This document shows positions 53,201 to 63,093 of a stretch of 64,000 bases of DNA, piece after piece. How positions within the stretch are numbered: the first letter of the stretch is position 1; each line of letters starts with the position of its first letter. Both the position numbers and the translations under genes were made by a program. The DNA is from Alloascoidea africana (taxonomy: Eukaryota > Ascomycota > Alloascoideomycetes > Alloascoideales > Alloascoideaceae). The DNA lies in contig JAKTTT010000080.1 in NCBI GenBank assembly GCA_030581615.1, positions 17,277-81,276 of the forward strand, given 5' to 3'. The notes beneath the pieces are model-generated. The model saw nothing but the letters and a program-made list of their open reading frames with translations, made no database searches and was not told the origin of the DNA.

Positions 53201-54715
53201 ATGACCATCTCTGAAGTTCCCGTTAATGCGGGCAGCAAGCCGTTGGCTAAGGATCTCACACGATTTGTATCCGAAGAATCCAAGCTTCGAGGCCACTCAA
53301 GACTACGTGAAGCAGGAAAGTACTTTTATGACAAGAATATTGTTTTCCTTGGAGGAGGAATGCCGCAGGCCGAGCTGTTTCCCTTTGATAACCTCACAGT
53401 TGAAGCGCCAGCGCCGCCATTTGTGAATGGGATCGCAAAGAGCCTAGGAGGTAATGAGGACAGCCCCAAGATAGAGACTATCAATGTCAATGTGAACAAA
53501 ATCGTAAAGCCATCGGATCATCAGGATATCCCTTTCGCGGCTTCTTTGCAATATGGATACACTTCAGGTAACCCATTGCTCGTTGACTTTTTAAAGAAGC
53601 ACACGGAAATAGTGCATTCTATTCCTTATCAAGACTGGGATTTGATCAGCTCGGTTGGGAATACCCAGGGCTGGGAATCGATTTTGCGAACTTTTACAAA
53701 CAAGGGTGATTCAATTCTAGTTGAAGGAAGCACATTCCCACCTGCTTTTGAAGGCGCACAATTCTTGGGTCTAAAGCCCTTGGGGGTACCTTTGGATGAC
53801 TTTGGTATTGTCCCTGAGAAACTGGACCGAATTCTCGAACTCTGGCCCAAGGATCAGCCCAAGCCCAAGTTATTGTATACAATCCCCACGGGACAGAACC
53901 CAACCGGCTCGACATTGTCAATCGAGCGACGGAAGGCTGTTTATGAGATTGCACAAAAACATGACTTTCTAATTGTTGAGGACGAGCCATACTATTTCTT
54001 ACAAATGGATGCTTACACCCCCAATACGAAGCTTCGTAACTCTAGTCTCACGCATGAAGAGTTTTTGTCCTCCTTGGTGTCCTCGTTCCTAAACTTTGAT
54101 GTGGACGGTCGTGTTCTCAGACTCGATTCCTTCTCAAAGGTGATCGCACCGGGCGTTAGGTATGGGTGGATTGTAGGTCAGAAACGATTACTCCAGCAGA
54201 TTCTCTATTTCAACGAGCTCTCCATGCAAGCGCCATCTGGCTTTACACAGTCAATTGTCTACGGTGCAATTTCCAGATGGGGTCAGGATGGGTATCTCGA
54301 CTGGTTGATTGCACTCAGAAAGGAGTATTCTTCCAAGAGAGATGTTGCAATTGATACACTTAACAAACATCTCCCTGAGTTGAATGTTGGATACTGTCTT
54401 CCTCCAACAGCAGGAATGTTTTTCACGATTCAGTTGGATGCATCGAAGCACCCGAACTTTACAGGCGATAACGTTCTTGAAATTGAAGATGCCGTTTTCC
54501 AAAAGGCAATTAAAAATGGTGCGCTCCTTATTAAAGGGTCTTGGTTTGAAGCTCCACAAAACGAAATTACAAAATCGGTTGCAGAGGAAGGCGGGAAGGA
54601 TGGCCATAAGAATTACATTTTCTTTAGAGGCACATATGCTGCTGTCAGCAAGGAAGATGTGGTTCTGGGACTGGAGAGATTTGTGGAGGCTATTAAGGAT
54701 GAGTACAAGTTGTAA
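53201..54715 (+). CDS. ARO8: Aromatic aminotransferase I (Aro8 family)
   Basis: 504 residues, single exon; yeast Aro8 has 500. It is a PLP-dependent class I/II aminotransferase. The PLP-binding lysine is K313 in L-D-S-F-S-K-V-I-A-P-G. Other conserved pieces are Q-Y-G-Y-T-S-G-N-P-L, the N-P-T-G in I-P-T-G-Q-N-P-T-G, and V-E-D-E-P-Y-Y-F-L. It transfers amino groups between aromatic amino acids (and 2-aminoadipate in some fungi) and 2-oxoglutarate, serving Phe/Tyr synthesis and the first step of the Ehrlich pathway. No targeting signal is visible, which suits a cytosolic enzyme. A KAT/Aro9-type role is less likely given the length and start. Confidence 0.92.
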   Translation: MTISEVPVNAGSKPLAKDLTRFVSEESKLRGHSRLREAGKYFYDKNIVFLGGGMPQAELFPFDNLTVEAPAPPFVNGIAKSLGGNEDSPKIETINVNVNKIVKPSDHQDIPFAASLQYGYTSGNPLLVDFLKKHTEIVHSIPYQDWDLISSVGNTQGWESILRTFTNKGDSILVEGSTFPPAFEGAQFLGLKPLGVPLDDFGIVPEKLDRILELWPKDQPKPKLLYTIPTGQNPTGSTLSIERRKAVYEIAQKHDFLIVEDEPYYFLQMDAYTPNTKLRNSSLTHEEFLSSLVSSFLNFDVDGRVLRLDSFSKVIAPGVRYGWIVGQKRLLQQILYFNELSMQAPSGFTQSIVYGAISRWGQDGYLDWLIALRKEYSSKRDVAIDTLNKHLPELNVGYCLPPTAGMFFTIQLDASKHPNFTGDNVLEIEDAVFQKAIKNGALLIKGSWFEAPQNEITKSVAEEGGKDGHKNYIFFRGTYAAVSKEDVVLGLERFVEAIKDEYKL

Positions 54716-55293
54716 TCATCTGGCTATATAGAACTAAATGCATTTTGAAAAGATCTCTGTTTTTTATTACAAATGTAATTTCTTTTGGCATTGAAATAGA
54801 ATGTGTTCCTTTTGGTATGAATTGCTCATGTAAGCAGAGCTTAAAACGTTTAGTTTGTAGTTGTTTTCTATGCTCACATAAGAAAACTGGATTCCTATTA
54901 CCATCTTTTTTTTTTGACAGTAACTACTTGTATGGCGTCCCTAACGCTACCGATATTTGGTTGGCATGCGATGTGTTATACTCGCTGGATGACAGAATCT
55001 AGTTTGTTAGGAGTTTTGTCCGTAAAAGTAGTCTGTATAAAGCTTGATCTATTAGAAATGAGAGAAAGAGTCCTCTTAAGTAGACAGAACTATGTAGCTA
55101 ACAATTAAGGCTGTTGGTTAGAGGTTGGCTTGGTCTCAGAGTGGCTGGCTTGAAGACAGTCCTTGTGTGTGTGATAAGGCATCTCATTGTAACACGATGG
55201 ACTATAGCATGTACAATTATCTAAATCAATCAAAACTGGTCTAATTTATATAAAAAAACTATGGACTATTATTACACGGTATTAACAAAAAAC
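54716..55293. other. Intergenic region between convergent ARO8 and the HMG-box gene
   Basis: 578 AT-rich bases including both 3' untranslated regions. Short open frames only; nothing identified. Confidence 0.55.
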
Positions 55294-56593
55294 TCAAAGA
55301 AAACATTGAGCAGACAGCTCTCCTAGCTTTCTCACGTACTCCTGCTCTTCTGCTACTTGCATCTGTCTGTACTTTTCTTTCTCGAATTCACTTAACGACT
55401 TCCACTCATCATGCAATGCTTTCTGAATCACAAATTTGCTTGTACCTGATGGGAATCGTTTGGCCATATCTTCAAAGGTCTCTCTTTTGTAGACGCTGAG
55501 GGCCATCTTGTAGGGTCTAGGAGGCAAACATTTGCTTCTTGGTATTTTCCAAGTAGCGCTTGAAGCTGATTTTGGAACCCTTGAAAAACGAGACCTTGAA
55601 GATAGGTTCAGTGTTCTTTTAGAAAACGGGGGGTTTCTCGAGCAAGCTATTGGTTTCGAGTTTTTGCTTGCTTCCAGCCTGAGACGTTCGCTCAGCAATA
55701 GGAATGAACTTGAAGCCTTTTCACTATCTGCCGTTTTTGGTGGAGCACTTTTCGTGCCCTCCTGTAGTTTTGAGGTCAGCTTGACCAACTTTTTGATATC
55801 TCTTGCGCGTCTCCTACGGTCTTTGGATTCCAACTTGTAGTACGCCAGCTTTTCACCCTGGTTCAACCAACGCCATTCCTGAGCAATGCAGGTTGAGATC
55901 AAGTTTGAAGGGAGTCCTGTCATCGTTTGTATCAGCTCCTTGCATCTCTGAGTATTGTAAAATTGAAAAGCGGTTCTGGTAGGCCTTACTAACCGCTTCA
56001 AATCTTTTGTATTCCCTGTGGGGAAATTTCTTTTGGCTAGCTTTGTCTTGCAGTCTTCAATATGTGCATCCTTTTGCAAACGTGTGCTTTTCCTGTCAGA
56101 CTTGCACAAGTGAGCACGGGGATCTGAGAAGAAAGGTTGATTCTCAAAAAACAAGGGAAAGGATGACAGAGGGCTTTGGTTTGGATAAAAGTTCAAAAGA
56201 GGGAGAAAAAAAATGGGTTTATTGGGTTTAGATACTAGAATAAATGTTAGAACTGAGGAGGAAAACCCAGATTTTGGTTTCACGAGGCATACATTTTGAA
56301 TGTCTGGCAAAAGCTGGACCAGTACTGTTTAATGGCGTGTATTGGTTTTGGTAAGGCTTTTTTGCAAAGATGTGCGACGCAATTGAGTTTTCCTGGTTCA
56401 GAAAAGAGGCAAGTTTATTCTCAAGCGGAACAACAAAACAGGGAGACCATAGCATGAAAAGGGACAAAAAGGAAAGTTGCTGTGGGCCAAACGCGGATCT
56501 AAATCCAATGGAGGATAACATAGGGAAAAAGTGTACTAAAAGAGATATGTATGTGAAAGAATTGGGGGGAAAGACGTGGATATTAATACTCAT
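55294..56593 (-). CDS. Two-HMG-box DNA-binding protein, probably two exons
   Basis: The HMG-coding frame is open up to 56310 but has no ATG before its first box, so it needs an upstream exon. Exon 1 at 56593-56293 (or from the ATG at 56521) ends at a GTATGC donor. A 58-nt intron with TTCTAACATTTATTCTAG joins exon 2 (56234-55294) in phase, for 413 residues. HMG box 1 lies at about 184-240 (R-P-T-R-T-A-F-Q-F-Y) and box 2 at about 340-400 (R-P-Y-K-M-A-L-S-V-Y, with W-K-S-L-S). A basic, serine-rich linker joins them. Two tandem boxes recall the mitochondrial DNA packaging proteins Abf2 and Mhb1, but the protein is longer and the odd hydrophobic N-terminus is no clear presequence. A nuclear role is equally possible. 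Confidence 0.6.
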
Positions 56594-56978
56594 TTTAGGG
56601 AATCAGACGTGTATGGTGCTTGTTTTCGTCCCGGGATGGTGCTATAGGGTGCCATTACAGGCTCTACATGGCTCAAACGGGGATAAGGTTTAGCGAGTTG
56701 GCCAGAAAGTAAAAAAAACAGAGAGGGTGTTTGAGATCTGTCCGGAGTTACTACGTACCGGATGTTTCATTATATATATTTTTTTCTGATTCTGAAGTTC
56801 GTCTGATGCTAATAAAAGGCAGAGCTGAAACCGAGCTTCTCTCATCAGGGAAAACCGAAAGGTGCGCACGTAAAGCAGGATGAAGCGCATCACTTGTTCA
56901 TAGAAAGGCAAATACACAAAACACAAAACACAAAAATCAATAAAATCAACATACGGTAAAGAAACCAAATGTTTTAAA
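56594..56978. other. Spacer between the HMG-box gene and the GH114 gene
   Basis: 385 bp holding the HMG gene promoter and the 3' untranslated region of the upstream GH114 gene on the same strand. No clear motif. Confidence 0.5.
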
Positions 56979-57950
56979 TCAAGACGGGCAGTACTGAATC
57001 CAATTGTCTAAGTTCATGTTTTTGATGATAGTAGAAAACCCAATTGCGGTTGCATCGGTTATGCCGCAATACTTTTCCAGGGTCTTTTGAGACACATCAA
57101 CGTCGTCATTCAAGTCATCCCCCTTGGGGTACTCGACGTGGAATACAGGCTTGCCATTCCTGATGAATATGTCGTAGTCGTCGCAGCTCTCGTATTGCAC
57201 ACACTGCTCCTGGACCGACCAGTCCATCTCGTGGATCAAGGGTTCTGTCACGGTAGAATCGCCTGCGTTTTTCAACCCGATGGAGATGTTGCGGGTATGG
57301 GCCAGCGCTGCGAGATAGAACAGGTAGTCGACCGTGTCTGCCTGGGTCAGCGAGAGGCCTGTGTCGTTATCGTACCCGTCCACATTGTCGGGGTCGATGC
57401 CATCGCAGTCCTTTGCGCGGGCGGTTTCGATGCGAGACTTCATGATGGCCCTCACGTTTTCGGAGGACGTGTTCAGCCAGCGCTCGCCGTCCCATCCGTC
57501 CAGCGAGTCTCCCAGGTCCTCGGAGTTGAATTTGTTCTTGTCGTCTCTCCAGTCCTCATAGCTGCCTGCCGAGAAGTAGCAGATCACTTTTTTCCCCTCG
57601 TCGTGGAGCTGTTTTATGGTGGAGGATGGGGTGTCGAAGAGGTCTATCGCAAACACTGTGGCGTTGACAGAGGTGTCGTTCAGCGGGTAGAGCAGCTCGT
57701 ACTGCCACGAGTCTCCAGCCTGGGGGGTCCACCAAACCGCCGCCAAGCTTTGGTATGTGGAGCCGTTGAGATAACGGTTGGTTGAATTGGAGCTGTTCAA
57801 TGACGAGTCCTGAGGACGGCTGTGGTGGTTGTGGTGGTCCTTCCGGGTCAGTCCCACGCCAAGGCCCACGCCCAGAGCCACGGAAAGGATGGCGAGCAGG
57901 GCCACGATGAAGAGGATGATGGAGAATCGGTGGGAGGGAGCTATTCGCAT
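56979..57950 (-). CDS. Membrane-anchored GH114 endo-alpha-1,4-polygalactosaminidase-type glycosidase
   Basis: 323 residues, single exon. A short cytosolic tail (M-R-I-A-P-S-H-R) and one membrane segment at about 9-34 give a type II topology, or an uncleaved signal anchor. A histidine/asparagine linker follows. The TIM-barrel domain of the GH114/TM1410 superfamily covers about 65-320: F-A-I-D-L-F-D-T-P near 95, V-I-C-Y-F-S-A-G-S-Y-E-D-W-R at 121-134, G-I-D-P-D-N-V-D-G-Y near 184, and I-G-L-K-N-A-G near 222. The D-P-D-N-x-D motif carries the likely catalytic acidic residues. Family enzymes cut galactosaminogalactan-type polymers. Several N-x-S/T sites are present. Codon third positions are more G/C-rich than in neighbours. 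Confidence 0.85.
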   Translation of the reverse strand: MRIAPSHRFSIILFIVALLAILSVALGVGLGVGLTRKDHHNHHSRPQDSSLNSSNSTNRYLNGSTYQSLAAVWWTPQAGDSWQYELLYPLNDTSVNATVFAIDLFDTPSSTIKQLHDEGKKVICYFSAGSYEDWRDDKNKFNSEDLGDSLDGWDGERWLNTSSENVRAIMKSRIETARAKDCDGIDPDNVDGYDNDTGLSLTQADTVDYLFYLAALAHTRNISIGLKNAGDSTVTEPLIHEMDWSVQEQCVQYESCDDYDIFIRNGKPVFHVEYPKGDDLNDDVDVSQKTLEKYCGITDATAIGFSTIIKNMNLDNWIQYCPS

Positions 57951-58362
57951 CGGTTGGAGGGCAAGGACTGGGGGGATGGAGAGAAAAGAGGTCGCCAGAG
58001 TGCCACCAGACGCCAGAATGCGGCCGAGCAGTCACAGGAACATCACCAGAACGGTCCTGAGCCCTCAGCCCTGAGCCCGAGTCCGAGCTGGAGTTTGAGC
58101 TGGCGTCTGGGCTGGAGTCTGAGCCCGAGCTGGAGAGTCTCGCACGGGCGGTCGGTGCTGGACCTTCTCAAACCTCCCGGCCGGATCCCAGATCCCAGAT
58201 CCTAGGACCTAGGACCTAGGACTAGGTCCCAGGTCCCAGATGTCCTGGCGCCCTCTCCATCTCCCCAGGACTGCTCCCCAGGACTGCTCCTCTGCTCCCC
58301 AGACCCCAGACCGCTTACGTGAGAACACGGGCGGAGACCAGCCCGCAAACGCTAAAGCTCTC

Positions 58363-58415
58363 GCTGCGCTTTTGGCTGCGCTTTTGGCTGCGCTTTTGGC
58401 TGCGCTTTTGGCTGC
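58363..58415 (+). repeat. 12-bp tandem repeat, 4.4 copies
   Basis: Four perfect copies of GCTGCGCTTTTG followed by a partial GCTGC. It lies about 190 bp upstream of the ACAD ATG. Confidence 0.9.
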
Positions 58416-58503
58416 CTGAAATGAGGCTCACCTCCAACATCAGAATCGGAATCTCTTCGGCCCCGGCAAGCAACCAAGCTAAACATTAACCCCACCCCCG
58501 CTT

Positions 58504-58510
58504 TATATAA
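58504..58510 (+). promoter_or_regulatory. TATA box of the cytochrome b5-ACAD gene
   Basis: TATATAA, 94 bp upstream of the ATG and followed by a pyrimidine-rich leader, a layout typical of strongly expressed or inducible yeast genes. Confidence 0.55.
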
Positions 58511-58603
58511 GATCAAAGCTCCCTCGTTTTCCCCGGATTTCGTTCTCTCCCCTTTCTCTTTCTCTTTCTCTTCTCTCTTTTCTCTACCCCAAGCTTCACC
58601 AAC

Positions 58604-60235
58604 ATGTCCAAAACTTTCACAGTGGAAGAAGTCGCAAAGCACAATACCCCAGCCGACCTATGGATCATCATCAACGATAAGGTTTTCGACCTAACGGAAT
58701 TCCAGAAGATCCACCCTGGTGGGAAAAAAATCCTGTCCAAGGTCGCCGGTAAAGACGCTACCAAAAAATTCAAAAAGTATCACAATGTTGCCAAGGTACT
58801 AAAGAAGTACGAGTCCAAATTCAAGATCGGAGTCATCGGAACCTCCTCCTCCTCCGTCTCCTCTGCTTCCGGCCAGAGCTCCGCCCAAATTGAGGCAAAC
58901 CCATCTGGAAGCGCCTCGGTTGCCGAGGCCCAGAAGAAAACCCAATTTGAAACCTTTGGCGATATGATCCCATACTCCGATCCAAATTGGTACCAGGGCC
59001 ACCATTCAGAGTATTATAACGACACCCACGTTGCTCTACGCAAAGAAGTCCGCGACTGGGTCGAGGAGCATTTGGAACCCTATGTCGAGGACTGGGAAGA
59101 GGCCAGAGAGATCCCTCCAGAGATTTACCAGCAGCTGGGCAAGTTTGGCTATCTCGCCGGATGTCTGGGAACCGCATATCCCACAAAATATACCGACGTC
59201 CGTCCCAAGGTCGTTCCCCCGGAATTGTGGGATCCCTTCCACGAGGCCATCGTCGTGGACGAAATCTGCCGTACCGGTTCCGGTGGGTTGATATGGAATC
59301 TCTATGGTGGGTATGCCATCGGCGCTCCTCCTATTATCAAGTTTGCAACCGAGCCTGTTAAACAACGTGTACTGCCTGGTTTGCTTTCTGGCGAGAAGCG
59401 TGTTTGTCTGTGTATCACTGAACCCGATGCCGGATCCGATGTTGCAAACCTTACAACCACCGCCGTCAAGACCGAGGACGGCAAGCACTATATTGTGAAT
59501 GGTGAGAAGAAATGGATCACAAATGGTATTTTGGCAGACTACTTTACTGTTGCCGTTCGTACTGGATCTGAAGGAATGGGTGGCATCTCCATACTGCTGC
59601 TAGAGAAGACAATGGAGGGTCTAGAAACCAGAAGGATGCAATGCCAGGGAATGTCCGCCAGTGGAACGACTTACGTTACCTTTGAGGATGTTAAAGTCCC
59701 TGTTGAAAACTTGATTGGCATTGAGAACCAAGGTTTCAAGGTCATCATGTCCAATTTCAACCACGAGCGAATCGGAATTGTTATCCAGGCTCTGAGATTC
59801 GCAAGAGTGTGCCTCGAGGAATCTATCACATATGCTCACAAGAGATCAACGTTTGGAAAGAAGCTGATCCAACACGATGTCATCCGCAATAAAGTTGCAC
59901 AAATGTCGATAAGAGTTGAGGCATTGAATCATTGGCTTGAAAACATCATTTACCAGACAAAGCAAATGTCCCATGCAGAGGCCACTTTGAGGCTTGGAGG
60001 CCACATTGCTGGCTTGAAGGCATTCGCTACCCAGACCCTCGAGCTCTGTGCTCGTGAAGCGTCTCAAATCTTTGGTGGTCTGAGTTACTCTAAAGGTGGT
60101 CAGGGCGGCAAAATTGAAAGACTTTACCGTGAAGTTCGGGCATATGCTATTCCTGGTGGTTCGGAGGAGATTATGTTGGATTTGGCTGTTCGACAAGGTT
60201 TGAGAGTTCATGCTAAGCTTGGCGCAAAATTCTAA
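58604..60235 (+). CDS. Cytochrome b5-acyl-CoA dehydrogenase fusion
   Basis: 543 residues, single exon. Residues 1-77 form a cytochrome b5-like heme domain: H37 in H-P-G-G and H60 in F-K-K-Y-H are the two likely axial ligands. A Ser/Ala-rich linker (about 79-112) leads to an acyl-CoA dehydrogenase of about 420 residues with C-I-T-E-P-D-A-G-S-D (FAD/substrate motif) near 272, K-W-I-T-N-G, K-R-x-x-F-G-K and Q-I-F-G-G. The glutamate of the usual C-terminal Y-E-G-T is replaced by I-P-G-G-S. E388 in N-H-E-R sits where long-chain and isovaleryl enzymes keep their base, so catalysis may use it. The C-terminus A-K-F is not a standard peroxisomal signal and no presequence precedes the b5 domain. Substrate unknown. 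Confidence 0.88.
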   Translation: MSKTFTVEEVAKHNTPADLWIIINDKVFDLTEFQKIHPGGKKILSKVAGKDATKKFKKYHNVAKVLKKYESKFKIGVIGTSSSSVSSASGQSSAQIEANPSGSASVAEAQKKTQFETFGDMIPYSDPNWYQGHHSEYYNDTHVALRKEVRDWVEEHLEPYVEDWEEAREIPPEIYQQLGKFGYLAGCLGTAYPTKYTDVRPKVVPPELWDPFHEAIVVDEICRTGSGGLIWNLYGGYAIGAPPIIKFATEPVKQRVLPGLLSGEKRVCLCITEPDAGSDVANLTTTAVKTEDGKHYIVNGEKKWITNGILADYFTVAVRTGSEGMGGISILLLEKTMEGLETRRMQCQGMSASGTTYVTFEDVKVPVENLIGIENQGFKVIMSNFNHERIGIVIQALRFARVCLEESITYAHKRSTFGKKLIQHDVIRNKVAQMSIRVEALNHWLENIIYQTKQMSHAEATLRLGGHIAGLKAFATQTLELCAREASQIFGGLSYSKGGQGGKIERLYREVRAYAIPGGSEEIMLDLAVRQGLRVHAKLGAKF

Positions 60236-62382
60236 AAACTTTTGGAAATTCTCTTGCCAGGGCTGCTCCCATTATCATCGAGTAAGCCAACCCAGTGTTT
60301 CTATGTTTAGTTCCCTGTTCATTTAAATTATAGAAATCATCATATAGAAATTTACAAGTGTAGACCGTAACTGCGATTTTCTTGTGTCCTTTTATACACT
60401 GTTTGTTTTCCTTGACAATTCCGAGGTTTCTAAATTGTATCAGTAGAAAGATTTTGCATTCAATGAGATTTTCAAGTTCCTAAATCCGTGACCAAACTTA
60501 ATTGCTAATCATTAACAGTGCAAACAATCTTGATGTTGTAAATTGTGATGAGATGGCTGTTGGGGAAAAATTTCCTTACTAAATGTTAATTTCTAAGTGG
60601 ACGCTCATCATGCCAACAATGATAGAATATAGGACAATAATATAAAAGACGATAAACACACAAACAAAGATAAAGAACAAACCATGTTTCTGGGTGTTAA
60701 AAGCCTTGAGCCACTTGCTACTGCACCAAGGGTCTCTCTCCCGATGCCACTTCACAAGCATCATGCTGCTTATTGTTACTTGCTGGGTATGCTAATGAGG
60801 GCCCTCTTTGAGGTGTTCTGGAATGACTGATGGACAGCTGATTTGTACATGCTTTTGAAATCCTTGCTTCTAGGTTCTATTGAACCATCTCAGAGCAATT
60901 GACACCGTTATTGCCAGTAAGAGCTGGGCTGGTGAGAAGAGAATATACTGTATGAAAATTGGACCTGACGGGGCTGGTAGCATAAACACAGGTCGATTTT
61001 ATTTGAAGATCTTAGACTTTGTAGTATCTCCCTTCCACCCCCATGTCTGTCTGAAATTGATATCTAGGGCAATTAATTGATGAGCTCTGTTCAGGGGGTT
61101 GTGTAGGTAAAATGGAAAATCGGGAATACGCAAAGATTCCACGTTCATAGAAAAGTGGGAGAAACGGCTCCAGCAGATTTGCTACCATCTATATAGCCCA
61201 TGCTTACACAGGTACTGATATCATTTCAATTCTGCTTGAACCGTAGAGTGCATCACGAACACAGTGCCCCACATTTTGGACTCAGGACTATGTACTATTT
61301 TCACTTTTTCGTATAGATTGCAGGGCTCTTATCCGCCTCCCCAAGGTGAAAACGCTAAAGGATGCCACATGCGAACGGAGTACTTTCAACCCTCTGCTAT
61401 GTAAGGTCCGGGAGGAAGCTAGGGGTCAGTGATTCACACACATAGCTGCTGGATTGCTATAGAATAGGGATCTAACTACTTATATAGCTCTAGACCGAGC
61501 TTACCCGGAACGGATATCACCCGAGTCCTAACATGCTAAACTCCTTCATTTAAATCTGTTGGCTTCAATCTACCATCCTCTTGGGCTATTAAACCTACTG
61601 GATAAACTAATAATAGTATTGACCTCGACTAGATGGAACGTTATGATATCAGGCTGCTGAGTGAGCAAGGGTAAATCCGGAAGGTTAGTAAATGGTGACC
61701 AAATCTCGTTGAAACCACAAACGTTCTCCTAGCTCTATCTCGAATCCCCATGTATCGAATTCACCGGTATCAGAATAGCCCGCCAACTCCAATTAAACTG
61801 CTATATGCCAGATTCCTAAAGAAATCCAATCTTTTATACCTGAGGTGGCGTTGGATGCTGGAACAATCACTTTGAAGGCGCTGAAAGGCCGAGAAGCCAC
61901 GGATAGGAGCTCTTGTAGGGAATGATCCGACTGAACCAATAGGATGAGTAGGCGGTTCAGGAAACACGGAAATCTGGCGATTTTTGGAGACCACAATATA
62001 TACTGACGTTTTTGGCACTGGTACTTGCGGAAAGCCAGAACACAGCACCCAGGCATTTCCAGAATATGGCGAGACTAGTTCTAGTTTCAAAGAAATGTTG
62101 AAAAGGCTCTGGAGGTCGCTAACTTGTTTGGCGACATACTACCTACAAATGTATAAGTCAATGTAAATACGTCAGTGTTTTACAGGTCAAAACAAAAAAT
62201 AGCTACTGTAGGCAAAATAAAACAATTAATCAAAACCGGTCGAAAGAGCAGTTGGAAAAAGTTGTACAGGAGTCGTAGTAGGATCTTGTCAAAATATAGA
62301 GGAAGCAACAAGAGAGAGAACACAAGGTATACCAGAAGCCAAAGTCAAAACAAAATAAAAAAACCAAGCTTAAAGGCGATGA
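60236..62382. other. 2.1-kb region between the ACAD fusion and RDI1
   Basis: Two genes converge on it. It is AT-rich with several short open frames. One 61-codon frame on the minus strand (60579-60764) encodes a hydrophobic segment and is listed as a finding. A TTACCCG motif occurs at 61501-61507 away from any gene start. No repeat or RNA gene recognised. Confidence 0.5.
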
Positions 62383-63093
62383 TTAAGCTTTAACGACCTG
62401 AAAAACGGAGTGCCCTGAAAAATGGCAAACACCATCTTCATCAACTAATTTTGCATAGCTGTTGAATGTGCCTCTGACGAGCATACCTGCTGGAAGTTGT
62501 TCTGTTGGTACTATATAATCATGTTAGTAACGAAAGAGAACAGGAACACAACTGAACTTACGAGCGATTTCATAATATGGATTTGCGTCTGTATTTGGAG
62601 CAAAACTTCCGCATGATAACTCCATCTTATCAATTCGAATCCCTGCTTTCCTAACGGTTCTTAGATACGTCAATCCAGTTATAATGTCGCGCTGTACGCG
62701 GAACCTCAACTTTGTAGTAAAGTTTGATTTTTCTTTGACGACTGCGAGCACCTTATGCTTATTTTCCTCCACAGCGACAGGATCGGTAGCGTCATAAAAG
62801 CTTTTTGTTACTTCTCCAGTTGAGCTCACCGTGTCGACAAGTAGTGCCATAAAAATAAGAGTGCGAGGATCGTTTTCATCGATGATTAAATTTGAAGTAG
62901 GGATAAGACCGAGCGCCCTTTTCCACCTTGTGATAGAGTCATCGTGGGAATCCAGCTGAACATATTCATCAAGCGTCTTCTTAGAGCTTACAACGTATCC
63001 TTCTACCATCTGGGGTTGAAAGTCTGCAAGCTCTCGTTTTGCGGCTTCGTTCATGTACGAATCTTGAAAGTTCGAGGAGGCAGTTAAAGACAT
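62383..63093 (-). CDS. RDI1: Rho GDP-dissociation inhibitor Rdi1, two exons
   Basis: Exon 1 is 63093-62562 and exon 2 is 62510-62383, giving 219 residues (yeast Rdi1 has 202). The 51-nt intron has a GTAAGT donor, GTTACTAAC branch and ATATAG acceptor, joining Y-E-I-A to L-P-T-E-Q-L-P-A-G-M-L-V-R-G-T-F. The N-terminal arm (about 1-60) includes L-D-E-Y-V-Q-L-D, the helix that contacts switch regions. The immunoglobulin-like domain follows with L-I-F-M-A-L-L-V-D, F-R-V-Q-R-D-I-I-T-G-L-T-Y and the G-S-F-A-P strand that helps form the prenyl pocket. The last residues (F-Q-V-V-K-A) diverge from the more usual lysine/tryptophan end. It extracts Rho and Cdc42 GTPases from membranes. Confidence 0.9.

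Larger units (their letters stand above)
57951..58603. promoter_or_regulatory. GC-rich, repeat-rich divergent promoter between GH114 and the cytochrome b5-ACAD gene
   Basis: 653 bp with four different local repeat patterns: CTGAG/CTGGAG-type runs at about 58060-58134, GATCCCA and CCTAGGA runs at 58183-58243, CCCCAGGACTGCT runs at about 58262-58310, and four 12-bp tandem copies at 58363-58410. A TATATAA box at 58504-58510 and a long CT-rich leader precede the ACAD start. Confidence 0.6.

Noticed and set aside
57087-57785. 232-codon plus-strand frame opposite the GH114 gene
   Set aside because: A shadow of G/C-rich codons in GH114; no family features, while GH114 motifs are clear on the other strand.
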